Shown here in pieces: positions 42,952 to 53,621 of a DNA stretch of 64,000 bases (position 1 is the first letter of the stretch; each line of letters starts with the position of its first letter). The notes beneath the pieces were generated by a model. It searched no databases, was not told the DNA's origin, and saw only the letters and a program-made list of their open reading frames with translations. The stretch is from contig CM019065.1 of the NCBI GenBank assembly GCA_009667805.1, positions 20,363,822 through 20,427,821 of the forward strand. Direction: 5' to 3'. This stretch comes from Leptobrachium leishanense (Eukaryota; Chordata; Amphibia; Anura; Megophryidae). A program made the translations under genes and the position numbers.

Positions 42952-43856
42952 TCACGTTCTGGCCTTTTTCATGACATATTCTCTTGAGTTCATACTGGGT
43001 CTGAACAATATAATGAAACATTTCGGGGCAAACATACAGAACACTATGGCCCAGCTGGAAGCTAGGATGGCAAAGACCTCCATGGCCACCGTGTACTTGC
43101 CCTGAGAACTAAGTGAGGCCGGGATATACGACACCCAGACACTGAGGAAGGCCAGCATGCTGAAGGTGATGTACTTTGCTTCATTGAAACTGTCAGGAAG
43201 TCTCCTGGCCAGGAAGGCAACAACAAAACTGATGGTGGCCAGAAGTCCAAGGTAACCCAACATGCACCAGAAAGCAGTGGGTGAACCTTCATTACACTGA
43301 AGAATGATCAGTCTAGGTTGGATCTCAATGTTCTGTTCCAGAAAGGGAGGATCAAGGGACAACCATGTGACACACAAAATAAACTGCAGAAGCAAGCAGA
43401 TACTAATAATCGTGTAGGACACCCAAGGACTAGTCCACTTCTTCAGATTACTATCAGGTTTAGTGGCCATGAATGCGAAAACCACCACAATAGTTTTGGC
43501 TAAGATGCAGGAAACACAAAGGGAAAATACCATGCCAAATGCCACTTGACGTAGAAAACAATTCTCGGGTTTGGGGAAACCAATAAACATCAGAGAACTG
43601 AGGAAACAAAAAGATAAAGACAGCAGGAGCAAACAGCTCAGAGAATAGTTATTGGCTTTCACGATGGGGGTAGCTTTAAACTGCACAAAAAGCTTCAGGA
43701 TGATGACTGGAACCAAAGAAGAGATGGTGCTCATGCAGGTCAATGTAGTCCCCAATGGTTCTTCATATGAGAGGTATTCTATGGATTTTGGAAGACACCT
43801 GGATTTCTCTGGATTTGGCCACATGTCCCATGGACACTTAATGCAAGTGAAAGAAT
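42952..43856 (-). CDS. vomeronasal type-2 receptor exon 6 (gene A): seven-helix domain and stop
   Basis: An acceptor (TTTATTTTCAG) precedes 43856 and the stop TGA is at 42954-42952, 905 bp without an internal stop. The frame starts SFTCIKCPWDMW (end of the cysteine-rich region) and passes seven hydrophobic helices. It shows family C features: CLPKSIEYLSYEEPLG before helix 1, FNEAKYITFSMLAF around helix 6, and PKCFIILFRPSMN after helix 7. V2Rs are pheromone receptors of vomeronasal neurons coupled to G proteins. The exon begins in phase 1, matching the end of exon 5. It appears functional. Confidence 0.93.
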
Positions 43857-45272
43857 CTGAAAATAAATGATGTGGCAAAAACCCGTCAATTACACTTGTC
43901 ACGATTTCACTGTAAATTTATGAATGCGATTATATCTTGAATATTTATCAAATCCCCTAGCGAGGAATAATTACCTATTATTCAATTAAAACATATACTT
44001 TTATTGTTCAATTAAAAAATTGGAAGGGTTGTCAAAATTAGAACACAAATTAGTTTAAATTAAACAAAAAATCCCACATTGATTCAGTGAGAAAATAAGT
44101 GTATCACTCAAGTAAATGGTGTGTCCACCAATTTACATAATTAGCGCAAGTGACATGAATGGTAGATATTAGTAACCACAATCAAACATGTCAAAATATA
44201 GAAAATTTAATTAAAGAGGAGATATTATCCTCCCAAATATGCGCATCTGACAATACAGAATCAATGATAGGTATTGATTGATATAAATGACTATTTAAAC
44301 AATTGACCGCCTTAATTAGACATGATTAAATATCTAAATAAACATAAGAATGTGTGCACATTGTAGACACCAGTTGGAATAGCCACCAAACCTGATATAA
44401 GAAGGAATTATGAGCATTAACAATGAAGTTCAATTAACTTTCTGGATAGATTTTCTGATACTATGAATTCAGCATAGACACTTAATGACATCAACTATGC
44501 GCTGTTGACTCATCGGTGAGTTCACAATTGACAGAAACTCAGTAGTATAGTCTTTGGACTCAGGTTCTGAAATGTAGACACTCAATGGCTGAAAAAAGCC
44601 ACCATATGCAAATTGATTGATGTATGCACACCTTGCAATAGGCTAAGTGTGTTCAACTCCACCAAAACTTGAATTTAATCTCATAAATAATTCCTTAGAC
44701 ATAAGATTTGGGCTGCAGACATTCAAATGGGCAAAGTGTGAGCACATTACCAACGCAGCTTATCATAGCTGCTGGTGCATAAGACGTGAATAAACAATAA
44801 TTGAGTTAATGACCTGCTACTTTTCAAAAAGAAGCGTTGTATGTTACCTCAACCAGCAAGATAATTGTATAATTGTGTAATTGTGTAATTGATACTGGGT
44901 AACGCTTGAAATTAGCAAAAAGCTTAGCCTCTAAATCCCCTCAATTAGCAATAATTTTGGTCTAATTGACCTGCTACTTTGTTCATTAAAAAAACGTTTT
45001 GTTAAAGCATTCTGACGGAAAATTACGTATATACATAATAATGATACGTTTTGAATCTCCCGAGTCCACTGAAAAAAAGAATATATAACTTGCCCGGGTC
45101 CTACAATAAAACATGACTTCAAGTAACGTTTAAACCTGATGAGCATACAATGGTAAAATGAGCTCAGCACACAGGGGTGGAATGGCTCAGCAGCGAAGGG
45201 GTTAACAAACACAGCACAATATTGGACGGCAGAAGAACGTAAACTGATGTTTGCTATGTTATGTTAACCTGC
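43857..45272 (-). other. intron 5 of V2R gene A (1416 bp)
   Basis: Lies between exons 5 and 6. The 5' end reads GCAGGT rather than GTRAGT. The body is AT-rich with no recognised transposon. Confidence 0.75.
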
Positions 45273-45396
45273 CTGTTTGATTGGAGATCTCCCCTTGAGG
45301 ACATGGGACACAATCGTAGCAGCAGGCAGGTTCTCCTCTTCTACCTGCCTTCCAGAAACCAGTGGGGCAGCTCTGACTGCAGACTGAGATAGGGAC
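45273..45396 (-). CDS. vomeronasal type-2 receptor exon 5 (gene A): nine-cysteine domain
   Basis: 124 bp, the usual length of this V2R exon, phase 0 in and phase 1 out. It reads VPISVCSQSCPTGFW and then ACCYDCVPCPQGEISNQT, the NCD3G cysteine pattern that joins the ligand-binding domain to the membrane domain. The acceptor is good (CCCTTTAG). To keep phase with exon 6 (split Asp codon G|AT) the donor must be ACAG|GCAGGT, a GC donor. A GT four bases further would break the frame. Confidence 0.93.
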
Positions 45397-45660
45397 CTAA
45401 AGGGAGAGATGAAGATTATTTTCACACTTCCACATTTGACGAATACTATAATGATACTGTCACTCGTACATATTACCCTTTTTTAAAACCTATGAGTAAG
45501 TGGCCAACCTATATTGAAAAACAATGGCCCTAGTCCAATGGGTTGTTAGCATTAACCAATGAGCCATTAAGCATAAGAGCCCCACTTGTTAATGTTAGCG
45601 TTAGCGCTCATATTCTATTCTAAGCCAGTTTACTGTATATTTACTGTTCATTGTAAACTC

Positions 45661-46135
45661 TAAGGCTAATGTCAGATGAACTCAGTCTGAGCGCACTCTG
45701 CGTGCGTGCATAACAGATGGTTGTACTGATGGAAGATACTGTAGACACCACACGGTCCGTTTTTCTTAATGGATGTAGAACAAAACAGGGAATTATGGGA
45801 ATCAAAATTAATTATAATTAAAATACAGATACAGTCAGCCAGACCAAAAAAACTGAGCGTCAACGTTATGGATATCGCAAATGTGCTGTGTCTGACGTTG
45901 CAGCATAACGCACACAGGCCACTACACGAACGTGGCGCACTCTGGGAGTCCGTCTTAGCGGTTTTACATTGTTGCCTAACTTGCTTCCTTTTTCCACGTG
46001 AGTTGTGCGTTCACAGTTCGGTGCGCACGGACTTTGTGTGTGGGTCTCTATTGATCATGATTCTATGCTACGTCAGACGTTAAACTGTGCGGCGACACAG
46101 ACGTAATCACTCTGCGTACGTTTGACTCGGCCTAA
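45661..46135. mobile_element. MITE related to 16893-17337
   Basis: Starts TAAGGCTAATGTCAGATGAA and ends TTTGACTCGGCCTAA. The interior GAGCGCACTCTGCGTGCGTGC and GTGTGTGGGTCTCTATTG is shared with the first copy. Confidence 0.75.
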
Positions 46136-46439
46136 ACAGGAAGCTCAAATATATTAGAAGTTAGAGGATATCTAGTGTGACGTGTGTCACTTTGAACTTG
46201 GGTTACATGGGCCTAGAGATGTATTTGGGAGGTGCAGGCCTCATCTATACTATAAAAGGATAAGCTAAAAACTGTCCGTCGCCAAAACCCTACTGCGCAT
46301 GCGCGACGGACATTTGAAAGCGGCCGTTAGAACACACAGGTAGCTGCGCGTGCCGGCCGCGTGAAAAAAAAAAAAAAAGGCACGAGCCGCGCGCAGCTAC
46401 CCGTGTGTTTACACGGCCAGATGCCCCGATCCTCCAGCG

Positions 46440-47440
46440 GTGACCGTCCTCCGGCTGCCGGCGGCCTCCAGGCTCAGGCGAGCCCCCGGCTCGGTTTGGG
46501 CCTACAGGCCCAGCCGAGCCGGGGACTCGCCTAAGCCTAGAGGCCCGCCGAGCAGCCAGCGGCAGCCGGAGAAGGTCACCGCTGGAGGATCGGGGCCGAA
46601 GTTCCAAACAAATACACCCCAAAATCGGCCCTGAGCTCCAGCGGAGACCTCCTCCGGCTGCCGCTGGCTGCTCGGCGGCCCTCTAGGCTTAGGCGAGCCC
46701 CCGCTCGGTTTGGGCCTACAGGCCCAGCCGAGCCGGGGACTCGCCTAAGCCTAGAGGCCCGCCGAGCAGCCAGCAGCAGCCGGAGAAGGTCACCGCTGGA
46801 GGATCGGGGCCGAAGTTCCCAAACAAATACCCCCAAAATCGGCCCTGAGCTCCAGCGGAGACCTCCTCCGGCTGCCGTTGGCTGCTCGGCGGCCCTCTAG
46901 GCTTAGGCGAGCCCCCGGCTCGGTTTGGGCCTACAGGCCCAGCCGAGCCGGGGACTCGCCTAAGCCTAGAGGCCCGCCGAGCAGCCAGCGGCAGCCGGAG
47001 AAGGTCACCGCTGGAGGATCGGGGCCGAAGTTCCAAACAAATACACCCCAAAATCGGCCCTGAGCTCCAGCGGAGACCTCCTCCGGCTGCCGCTGGCTGC
47101 TCGGCGGGCCTCTAGGCTTAGGCGAGCCCCCGGCTCGGTTTGGGCCTACAGGCCCAGCCGAGCCGGGGACTCGCCTAAGCCTAGAGGCCCGCCGAGCAGC
47201 CAGCGGCAGCCGGAGAAGGTCACCGCTGGAGGATCGGGGCCGAAGTTCCCAAAAAATACACCCCAAAATCGGCCCTGAGCTCCAGCGGAGACTCCTCCAG
47301 CTGCCGCTGGCTGCTCGGCGGGCCTCTAGGCTTAGGCGAGCCCCCGGCTTGGCTTGGGCCTACAGGCCCAGCCGAGCCGGGGACTCGCCTAAGCGTAGAG
47401 GCCGGCCGAGCAGCCTGCTCGGCCGGAGGAGGTCACCGCT
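46440..47440 (+). repeat. 214-215-bp GC-rich tandem repeat, each unit self-complementary
   Basis: Successive GGATCGGGGCCGAAGTTCC words lie at about 46587, 46801, 47016 and 47231, so the period is 214-215 bp with nearly five units. Within a unit GGCTTAGGCGAGCCCC pairs with GGGGACTCGCCTAAGCC around GGGCCTACAGGCCC. Decayed units continue to about 47440 and, rearranged, in 47760-48340. Confidence 0.9.
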
Positions 47441-47465
47441 GGAGCTCAGGGCCGATGTTGCCTAA

Positions 47466-47686
47466 CACATACTCACCGACATCGCCCTTAGCTCCTCCAG
47501 CGATGGCGGTCCCGCTTGCAGCATCCTCTCTCCGTTGCTCGCCGGAATGACGTCACGAAAGCCTTTGACCCCGGGGGGTCAAAGGCTTTCGTGACGTCAT
47601 CCTGGCGAGCAACGGAGAGAGAGAGGATGCTGCAAGCAGGACCGCCATCGCTGGAGGAGCTAAGGGCCGATGTCGGTGAGTATGTG
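47466..47686. repeat. 221-bp palindrome with two CRE-like TGACGTCA sites
   Basis: CACATACTCACCGACATCG at the left pairs with CGATGTCGGTGAGTATGTG at the right; the centre GACCCCGGGGGGTC is near 47573. TGACGTCA occurs once in each arm. Confidence 0.92.
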
Positions 47687-48372
47687 TGGAACCGGTGGAG
47701 GACTCGAGGCCGATGTAGTTGAGTATGTGCTCTACACACACACACACACCCTGCTTGCTCGGCCGGTATCCAAGCTTAGGCGAGCCCCCGGCTTGGCTTG
47801 GGCCTAGAGGCCCTGCCGAGCCGGAGACTCGCCTGAGCATGGAGCCGGTCGAGTTGCATGCTCGGGCGTCCTCCAGGCTCAGGCGAGTCCCCGGCTCGGC
47901 TGGGCAACTAGGCCCACGCCAAGCCGGGGGCTCGCCTAAGCTTGTCGGCATCCAGGCTCAGGCGAGCCCCCGGCTTGGCTTGGGCCTAGAGGCCCAGCCG
48001 AGCCAGGGACTCACCTGAGCCTGGAGGACGGCCGAGCATGCAACTCGACCGGCCTCCATGCTCAGGCGAGTCCCCGGCTCTGCTGGGCCTCTAGGCCCAA
48101 GCCGGGGGCTCGCCTAAGCTTGGATACCGGCCGAGTAAGCAGGGTGGGTGTGGAGAGCACATACTCACCTACATTAGCCCTGAGCTCCAGCGGTGACTGT
48201 CCTCCGGCTGTCGCAGGCTGCTCGGCCGGCCTCCAGGCTCAGGCGAGCCCCCGGCTTGGCTTGGGCCTACAGGCCCAGCCGAGCCGGGGGCTCGCCTAAG
48301 CCTGGAGGCCGGCCGAGCAGCCTACGACAGCCACCGCTGAGGCTCCGGGCCAATGTAGGGGGATGTTGCCTA

Positions 48373-48600
48373 CACATACTCACCTACATCGGCCCTTAGC
48401 TCCTCCAGCGATGGCGGTCCCGCTTCCAGCGTCCTCTCTCGCTCCGTTGTTCGCCGGAATGACGTCACGAAAGCCTTTGACCCCGGGGTCAAAGGCTTTC
48501 GTGACGTCATCCAGCGACCAACGGAGCGAGAGAGGACGCTGGAAGCGGGACGCGGGACGCCATCGCTGGAGGAGCTAAGGGCCGATGTAGGTGAGTATAT
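48373..48600. repeat. 228-bp palindrome directly before the 19-bp array
   Basis: A variant of the palindrome at 47466. The centre TTTGACCCCGGGGTCAAA is near 48485, arms have TGACGTCA, and the right arm ends GATGTAGGTGAGTATATCC, where the minisatellite begins. Confidence 0.92.
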
Positions 48601-50748
48601 CCACGAGCGGGGGGGCCATATCCACGAGCGGGGGGGCCATATCCACGAGCGGGGGGGCCATATCCACGAGCGGGGGGGCCATATCCACGTGCTGGGGCGA
48701 TATCCACGAGCTGGGGCAGTATCCACGAGCTGGGGCAGTATCCACGAGCTGGGGCAATATCCACGTGCTGGGGCAGTATCCACGTGCTGGGGCAGTATCC
48801 ACGTGCTGGGGCAGTATCCACAAGCTTGGGCAGTATCCACCGAGCTGGGGCAGTATCCACGTGCTGGGCAGTATCCACGTGCTGGGGCAGTATCCATCCA
48901 CGTGCTGGGGCAGTATCCACGTGCGGGCAGTATCCACGTGCTGGGCAGTATCAATCCACGTGCTGGGGCAATATCCATGTGCTGGCAGTATCCACGTGCT
49001 GGGGCAGTATCCACGAGCTTGGGCAGTATCCACGAGCTGGGGCAGTATCCACGTGCTGGGGCAGTATCCACGTGCTGGGGCAGTATCCATCCACGTGCTG
49101 GGGCAGTATCCACGTGCTGGGGCAGTATCCACGTGCTGGGGCAGTATCAATCCACGTGCTGGGGCAATATCCATGTGCTGGGCAGTATCCACGTGCTGGG
49201 GCAGTATCCACGAGCTGGGGCAATATCCACGTGCTGGGGCAATATCCAGGAGCTGGGGCAGTATCCACGAGCTGGGGCAGTATCCACGTGCTGGGGCAGT
49301 ATCCACGTGCTGGGGCAGTATCCATCCACGTGCTGGGGCAGTATCCACGTGCTGGGGCAGTATCCACGTGCTGGGGCAATATCCACGTGCTGGGGCAATA
49401 TCCACGTGCTGGGTCAATATCCAAGTGCTGGGGCAGTATCCACGTGCGGGCAATATCCAGGAGCTGGGGCAGTATCCACGAGCTGGGCAATATCCACGTG
49501 CTGGGGCAGTATCCATCCACGTGCTGGGGCAATATCCACATGCTAGGGCAGTATCCACGAGCTGGGGCAGTATCCACGAGCTGGGGCAATATCCACGTGC
49601 TGGGGCAATATCTACGTGCTAGGGCAGTATCCACGAGCTGGGGCAGTATCCACGTGCTGGCGGCAATATCCACGTGCTGGGGCAATATCCACGTGCTGGG
49701 CAGTATCCACGTGCTGGGGCAGTATCCACGTGCTGGGGCAGTATCCACGTTCTGGGGCAGTATCCACGTGCTGGGGCAGTATCCACGTGCGGGCAATATC
49801 CACGAGCTGGGGCAATATCCACGTGCTGGGGCAGTATCCACGAGCTGGGGCAGTATCACGTGCTTGGGCAGTATCCACGTGCTTGGGCAGTATCCACGAG
49901 CTTGGGCAGTATCCACGAGCTGGGGCAGTATCCACGTGCTGGGGCAGTATCCACGTGCTGGGCAGTATCCATCCACGTGCTGGGGCAGTATCCACGTGCT
50001 GGGCAGTATCCACGTGCTGGGGCAGTATCAATCCACGTGCTGGGGCAATATCCATGTGCTGGGCAGTATCCACGTGCTGGGGCAGTATCCACGAGCTGGG
50101 GCAATATCCACGTGCTGGGGCAGTATCCACGTGCTGGGGCAGTATTCACGTGCTGGGGCAGTATCCACGTGCTGGGGCAATATCCACGGTGCTGGGGCAA
50201 TATCCACGTGCTGGGTCAATATCCACGTGCTGGGGCAGTATCCACGTGCTGGGGCAATATCCAGGAGCTGGGGCAGTATCCACGAGCTGGGGCAATATCC
50301 ACGTGCTGGGGCAGTATCCATCCACGTGCTGGGGCAATATCCACGTGCTAGGGCAGTATCCACGAGCTGGGGCAGTATGCACGAGCTGGGGCAATATCCA
50401 CGTGCTGGGGCAATATCCACGTGCTAGGGCAGTATCCACGAGCTGGGGCAGTATCCACGTGCTGCGGCAATATCCACGTGCTGGGGCAATATCCACATGC
50501 TGGGGCAGTATCCACGTGCTGGGGCAGTATCACGTGCTGGGGCAGTATCCACGTTCTGGGGCAGTATCCACGTGCTGGGGCAGTATCCACGTGCTGGGGC
50601 AATATCCACGAGCTGGGGCAATATCCACGTGCTGGGGCAATATCCACGTACTGGGGCAGTATCCACGTGCTGGGGCAATATCCACGAGCTGGGGCAGTAT
50701 CCACGAGCTGGGGCAGTATACATGAGCAGGGGCAGTATATCCACAATA
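48598..50748 (+). repeat. 19-bp minisatellite (CCACGTGCTGGGGCAGTAT), about 110 copies
   Basis: Variants are CACGAG for CACGTG and CAATAT for CAGTAT, with occasional one-base losses (CTGGGCAG) and CATCCACG insertions. The first four units differ (CCACGAGCGGGGGGGCCATAT). Long false frames (over 300-500 codons on both strands) arise because stops are rare in every frame. Longer blocks are duplicated: the phrase TATCAATCCACGTGC occurs near 48951, 49147 and 50028. Confidence 0.96.
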
Positions 50749-51540
50749 GACTGCCCTCTGGGCAGGCTTTACAACTAGTGTTCTATAAAGGCTCTTTATG
50801 TGTACCCATCCTTAAGCTTTGTCTAATGACAGGAGGAAGGCACAAAAGCCTGCTGGGGAAAGAACGGGGGTCTACCAAGAAAACAAGGAAGAGATCTGTT
50901 ACAACTAGCAATTTCCAGCCAGAGCACTTCTCATGTAAGTGTTCTTGGGCAAGACACCTAACGGTAAATAACTTTTCGAACACACAATGGGCACTAATAT
51001 AATCCTAACAATAACATGGGGACGCTTACTGGGAAAATCTGTCCCCGTGCTAGCGTCATATACCAGGGACAGAGCTACCACAGCACCTCGCATTGGAATG
51101 CAGCGCTAATCACAGTGATATTCAAGGTAGCGCTTCCGTGCCGCTACCTAGTGCTAATGCATCTGCACTTCAGGGTCTCCCTGAACCAGGCCGCATCATG
51201 AGTTTTACATAACAGCTGTCATTTATACTCTACAGTCCTTAACAATCAATGGGGTGGAGGAGTGATTGTTTAGATAAGGCTCTGGGGGTGCTGTTGTGTG
51301 GTGTATGATTCCCAAGATAAGAGCTGGCAGCTGTATGAGATAAGACAGGGAGCTTAAAATATTTATTTACCCCTTTGTGATGTCCTTTGAATATATCCCA
51401 CACAATACAATGATGTGAGTCGGTTTCTATGACTACATACCAAGCAACTCCATTCTATGCTTATTGCCACAGAGTGAGAAGCAAGTTATGTAAAGATAGT
51501 GTGTGTGTGTGTGTAGTTTAGTTTACAACACAAACTATCA

Positions 51541-51830
51541 CACAATGGATGCACCCAGTGACACATATTGAGGAAAATATCACACAATGGATGCACCCAG
51601 TGACACATATAGAGGAAAATATCACACAATGGATGCACCCAGTGACAAATATAGAGGAAAATATCACACAATGGATGTACCCAGTGACACATATAGAGGA
51701 AAATATCACACAATGGATGCACCCAGTGACACACATAGAGGAAAATATCACACAATGGATGCACCCAGTGACACGTATAGAGGAAAATATCATACAATGG
51801 ATGCACCCAGTGACACACATAGAGGAAACT
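51541..51830 (+). repeat. 42-bp minisatellite, about 7 copies
   Basis: Unit CACACAATGGATGCACCCAG followed by TGACACATATAGAGGAAAATAT. The period is a multiple of three, giving open frames on both strands. Located in V2R intron 4. Confidence 0.95.
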
Positions 51831-53393
51831 ATTTCCTTAACTAAACATACACGATAAAAACAAAGCAACATAAAATAAACACAATAAGGGCATTTTGTTT
51901 GTTTTGGTGTAGTGGCCCTTTAAGTGATTTTACATCAAGGTAACCCTGGAGAAAAAAAATTAAATAAAAAAACTTCACTTATTTTTTTATTTGGTTTATT
52001 TTCCCTTATAGAAGAGGAGTCCACTGTCTGTTGTCTCATCACATTGCAAAACAAATACATGGAAAACAAAACTTCTCTGATGTCATTCTAACAGCACTGC
52101 ATGATCTTACAAGATCGCGAGTCCTTTGGTCTCCAAGAGATAGTAACAGAGACCCGCGACTCCATTGGCGGTATTCATTAACGACTCCTTACTCCATTAC
52201 TGGCCAAACCACAAGAATTGTATAGGTTGACCCGTAATTCAGCTGATATTAGAGACCACTAATTAGTTTTTTTGTCTTATGGCTATCATTGTACTAGTAC
52301 GCCCCACTAGCCAGCTGCTGCCGCGGGCCGCTCCTTCGGCCCACCCATGCAGCAGATACGCATCTCGTGTCATTGGCTGCTTGGTTGACGGCTTCAAGAC
52401 CCACTCGCCGAAGGGATGGCATAGTACACCCTACGACGGAGAAAGATTTAAATAAGGAACATCATCACCAAATGGACTGGGGGCACCTGGACATGAGTGT
52501 ACTGTTGGAAGTGTGGGCCTGACACCTCATGTTGTTTCCTGACCCTCTACTAAAGTCACCCAGTGTCCCTTGTAGATACAATGGGTCTGTGTTTAAGTGT
52601 TACTGTTCTCGTTGTTAATATTGTTTGTATATCTAGTACAGAGAGTCCTTTTCAACTGCAGCAGCCACCCCCTGTGAATTATGGCACATTAGAGTGGTCA
52701 TCCCCTGAGACAAACACTGCCTTTCTATTAGACTATTGTGTGTTGTCATTGTTATTGTTGTTATTATGTATCACTGAGAGCCCTTTCCAACCCCTATCCC
52801 TTTTCCTGTGATAGAAAATGTTATTTACAGCTGTGGCAAATTTGAGTGATCATCCTTTCAAATAAACACCACCTCTCTCTCTTTTGTGTTTGTATTATCT
52901 TGTGTCCAAGAAGTGGTTGGAATTGGTTCCACTGTGTCATCTTCTGTTTGTGTTCTGGTTGCATGCCAATGGTCACCAGAAGGAGAAAGCTGGAAGAGGA
53001 GTGGTCACCAAAGTGTACACTTCCATTGTTCACCCAGTCCTACCTTGCATTGGGTATATTTGGATCATATGTTTCATTTACCACTTAACGACAGGTGGGT
53101 GGTGTCCATTGCAAGGGGATTAATGCCAAAGAGGCATACTAGTATGCTCTGCTGCCAGGAGGCGCGCACTGGCTGCAGAGAGGGGCCAAGGTGGCCCATA
53201 GAAGTCAACGGGCCATACAAGCACGCCTCACATCTTCTAAGCCTACCCATTGCAGGGGCGGCATGGTACGCTTTGCAGCGAGGAAAGGTTAAAGAGTCCA
53301 CTTTGTTTTATGTCTAGTGATATTGTGAAACATGGCATGCACATTGCAATGTAAATTAGGTTTGAAAGTAGAATGCTGCATTTCCGGCTGTAC

Positions 53394-53621
53394 CTGTGTT
53401 TCTCCAGAATTCCACAGGATGGAACTTGTGCTCATGGTGAAGATGTTACCAGGAGGAGCTGTCAAGTCGTAGCTGCCCACCTTGACAAATCTCATATCAC
53501 CACTAGGACTCAACTGGCGATTCACAATGTCATACACAGCTGGCGGGTCTCCATTTTCATCAAAGTAGACTTCCTTCCCGCTGTTTAGTCTGAACCTCAC
53601 ATTTTTAATATAATACAGCAG
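53394..53621 (-). CDS. vomeronasal type-2 receptor exon 4 (gene A): end of ligand-binding domain
   Basis: 228 bp, phase 0 at both ends. The acceptor is TGTTTTACAG and the donor CACAG|GTACAG. It reads LLYYIKNVRFRLNSGKEVYF, then DENGDPPAVYDIVN and ILWNSGETQ, the standard V2R exon 4 text that closes the extracellular Venus-flytrap domain. Joined to exons 5 and 6 it gives one continuous frame. Exons 1-3 of this gene were not seen between 53.6 and 64 kb and must lie further right. Confidence 0.93.

Larger units (their letters stand above)
46244..50778 (+). mobile_element. non-autonomous Helitron, 4535 bp, in V2R intron 4
   Basis: The 5' end TCTATACTATAAAAGG begins with TC after an A. The 3' end has a 6-bp hairpin CTGCCC/GGGCAG (50751-50765), a 9-nt spacer and CTAG (50775-50778) before a T. 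This matches all Helitron end rules: insertion between A and T, 5' TC, 3' hairpin plus CTRR, and no target duplication. There is no Rep/helicase gene. The body consists of a 215-bp palindromic repeat array, large palindromes and a 19-bp minisatellite. Confidence 0.8.
45397..53393 (-). other. intron 4 of V2R gene A (8.0 kb) with MITE, Helitron and minisatellites
   Basis: Donor CACAG|GTACAG at 53393. The intron is swollen by a MITE (45661-46135), a 4.5-kb Helitron (46244-50778) and a 42-bp minisatellite (51541-51830). Between 50779 and 51540 and from 51840 to 53390 no gene is seen. Two related GC-richer blocks (about 52270-52455 and 53086-53295) may be small MITEs. Confidence 0.75.

Noticed and set aside
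46290..47266. GC-rich frames of about 110 codons with repeated LRPRSSSGDLLRL
   Set aside because: Shadow of the 215-bp repeat; frames recur at the repeat period. A CpG-island promoter was also considered, but the GC content is explained by the Helitron body.
48370..50746. Frames of up to 547 codons reading GQYPRAGAVST-type repeats
   Set aside because: By-products of the 19-bp array inside the Helitron; both strands and several frames are open.
48598..50748. CRISPR-like array
   Set aside because: Units are directly adjacent with no spacers, and the context is vertebrate.
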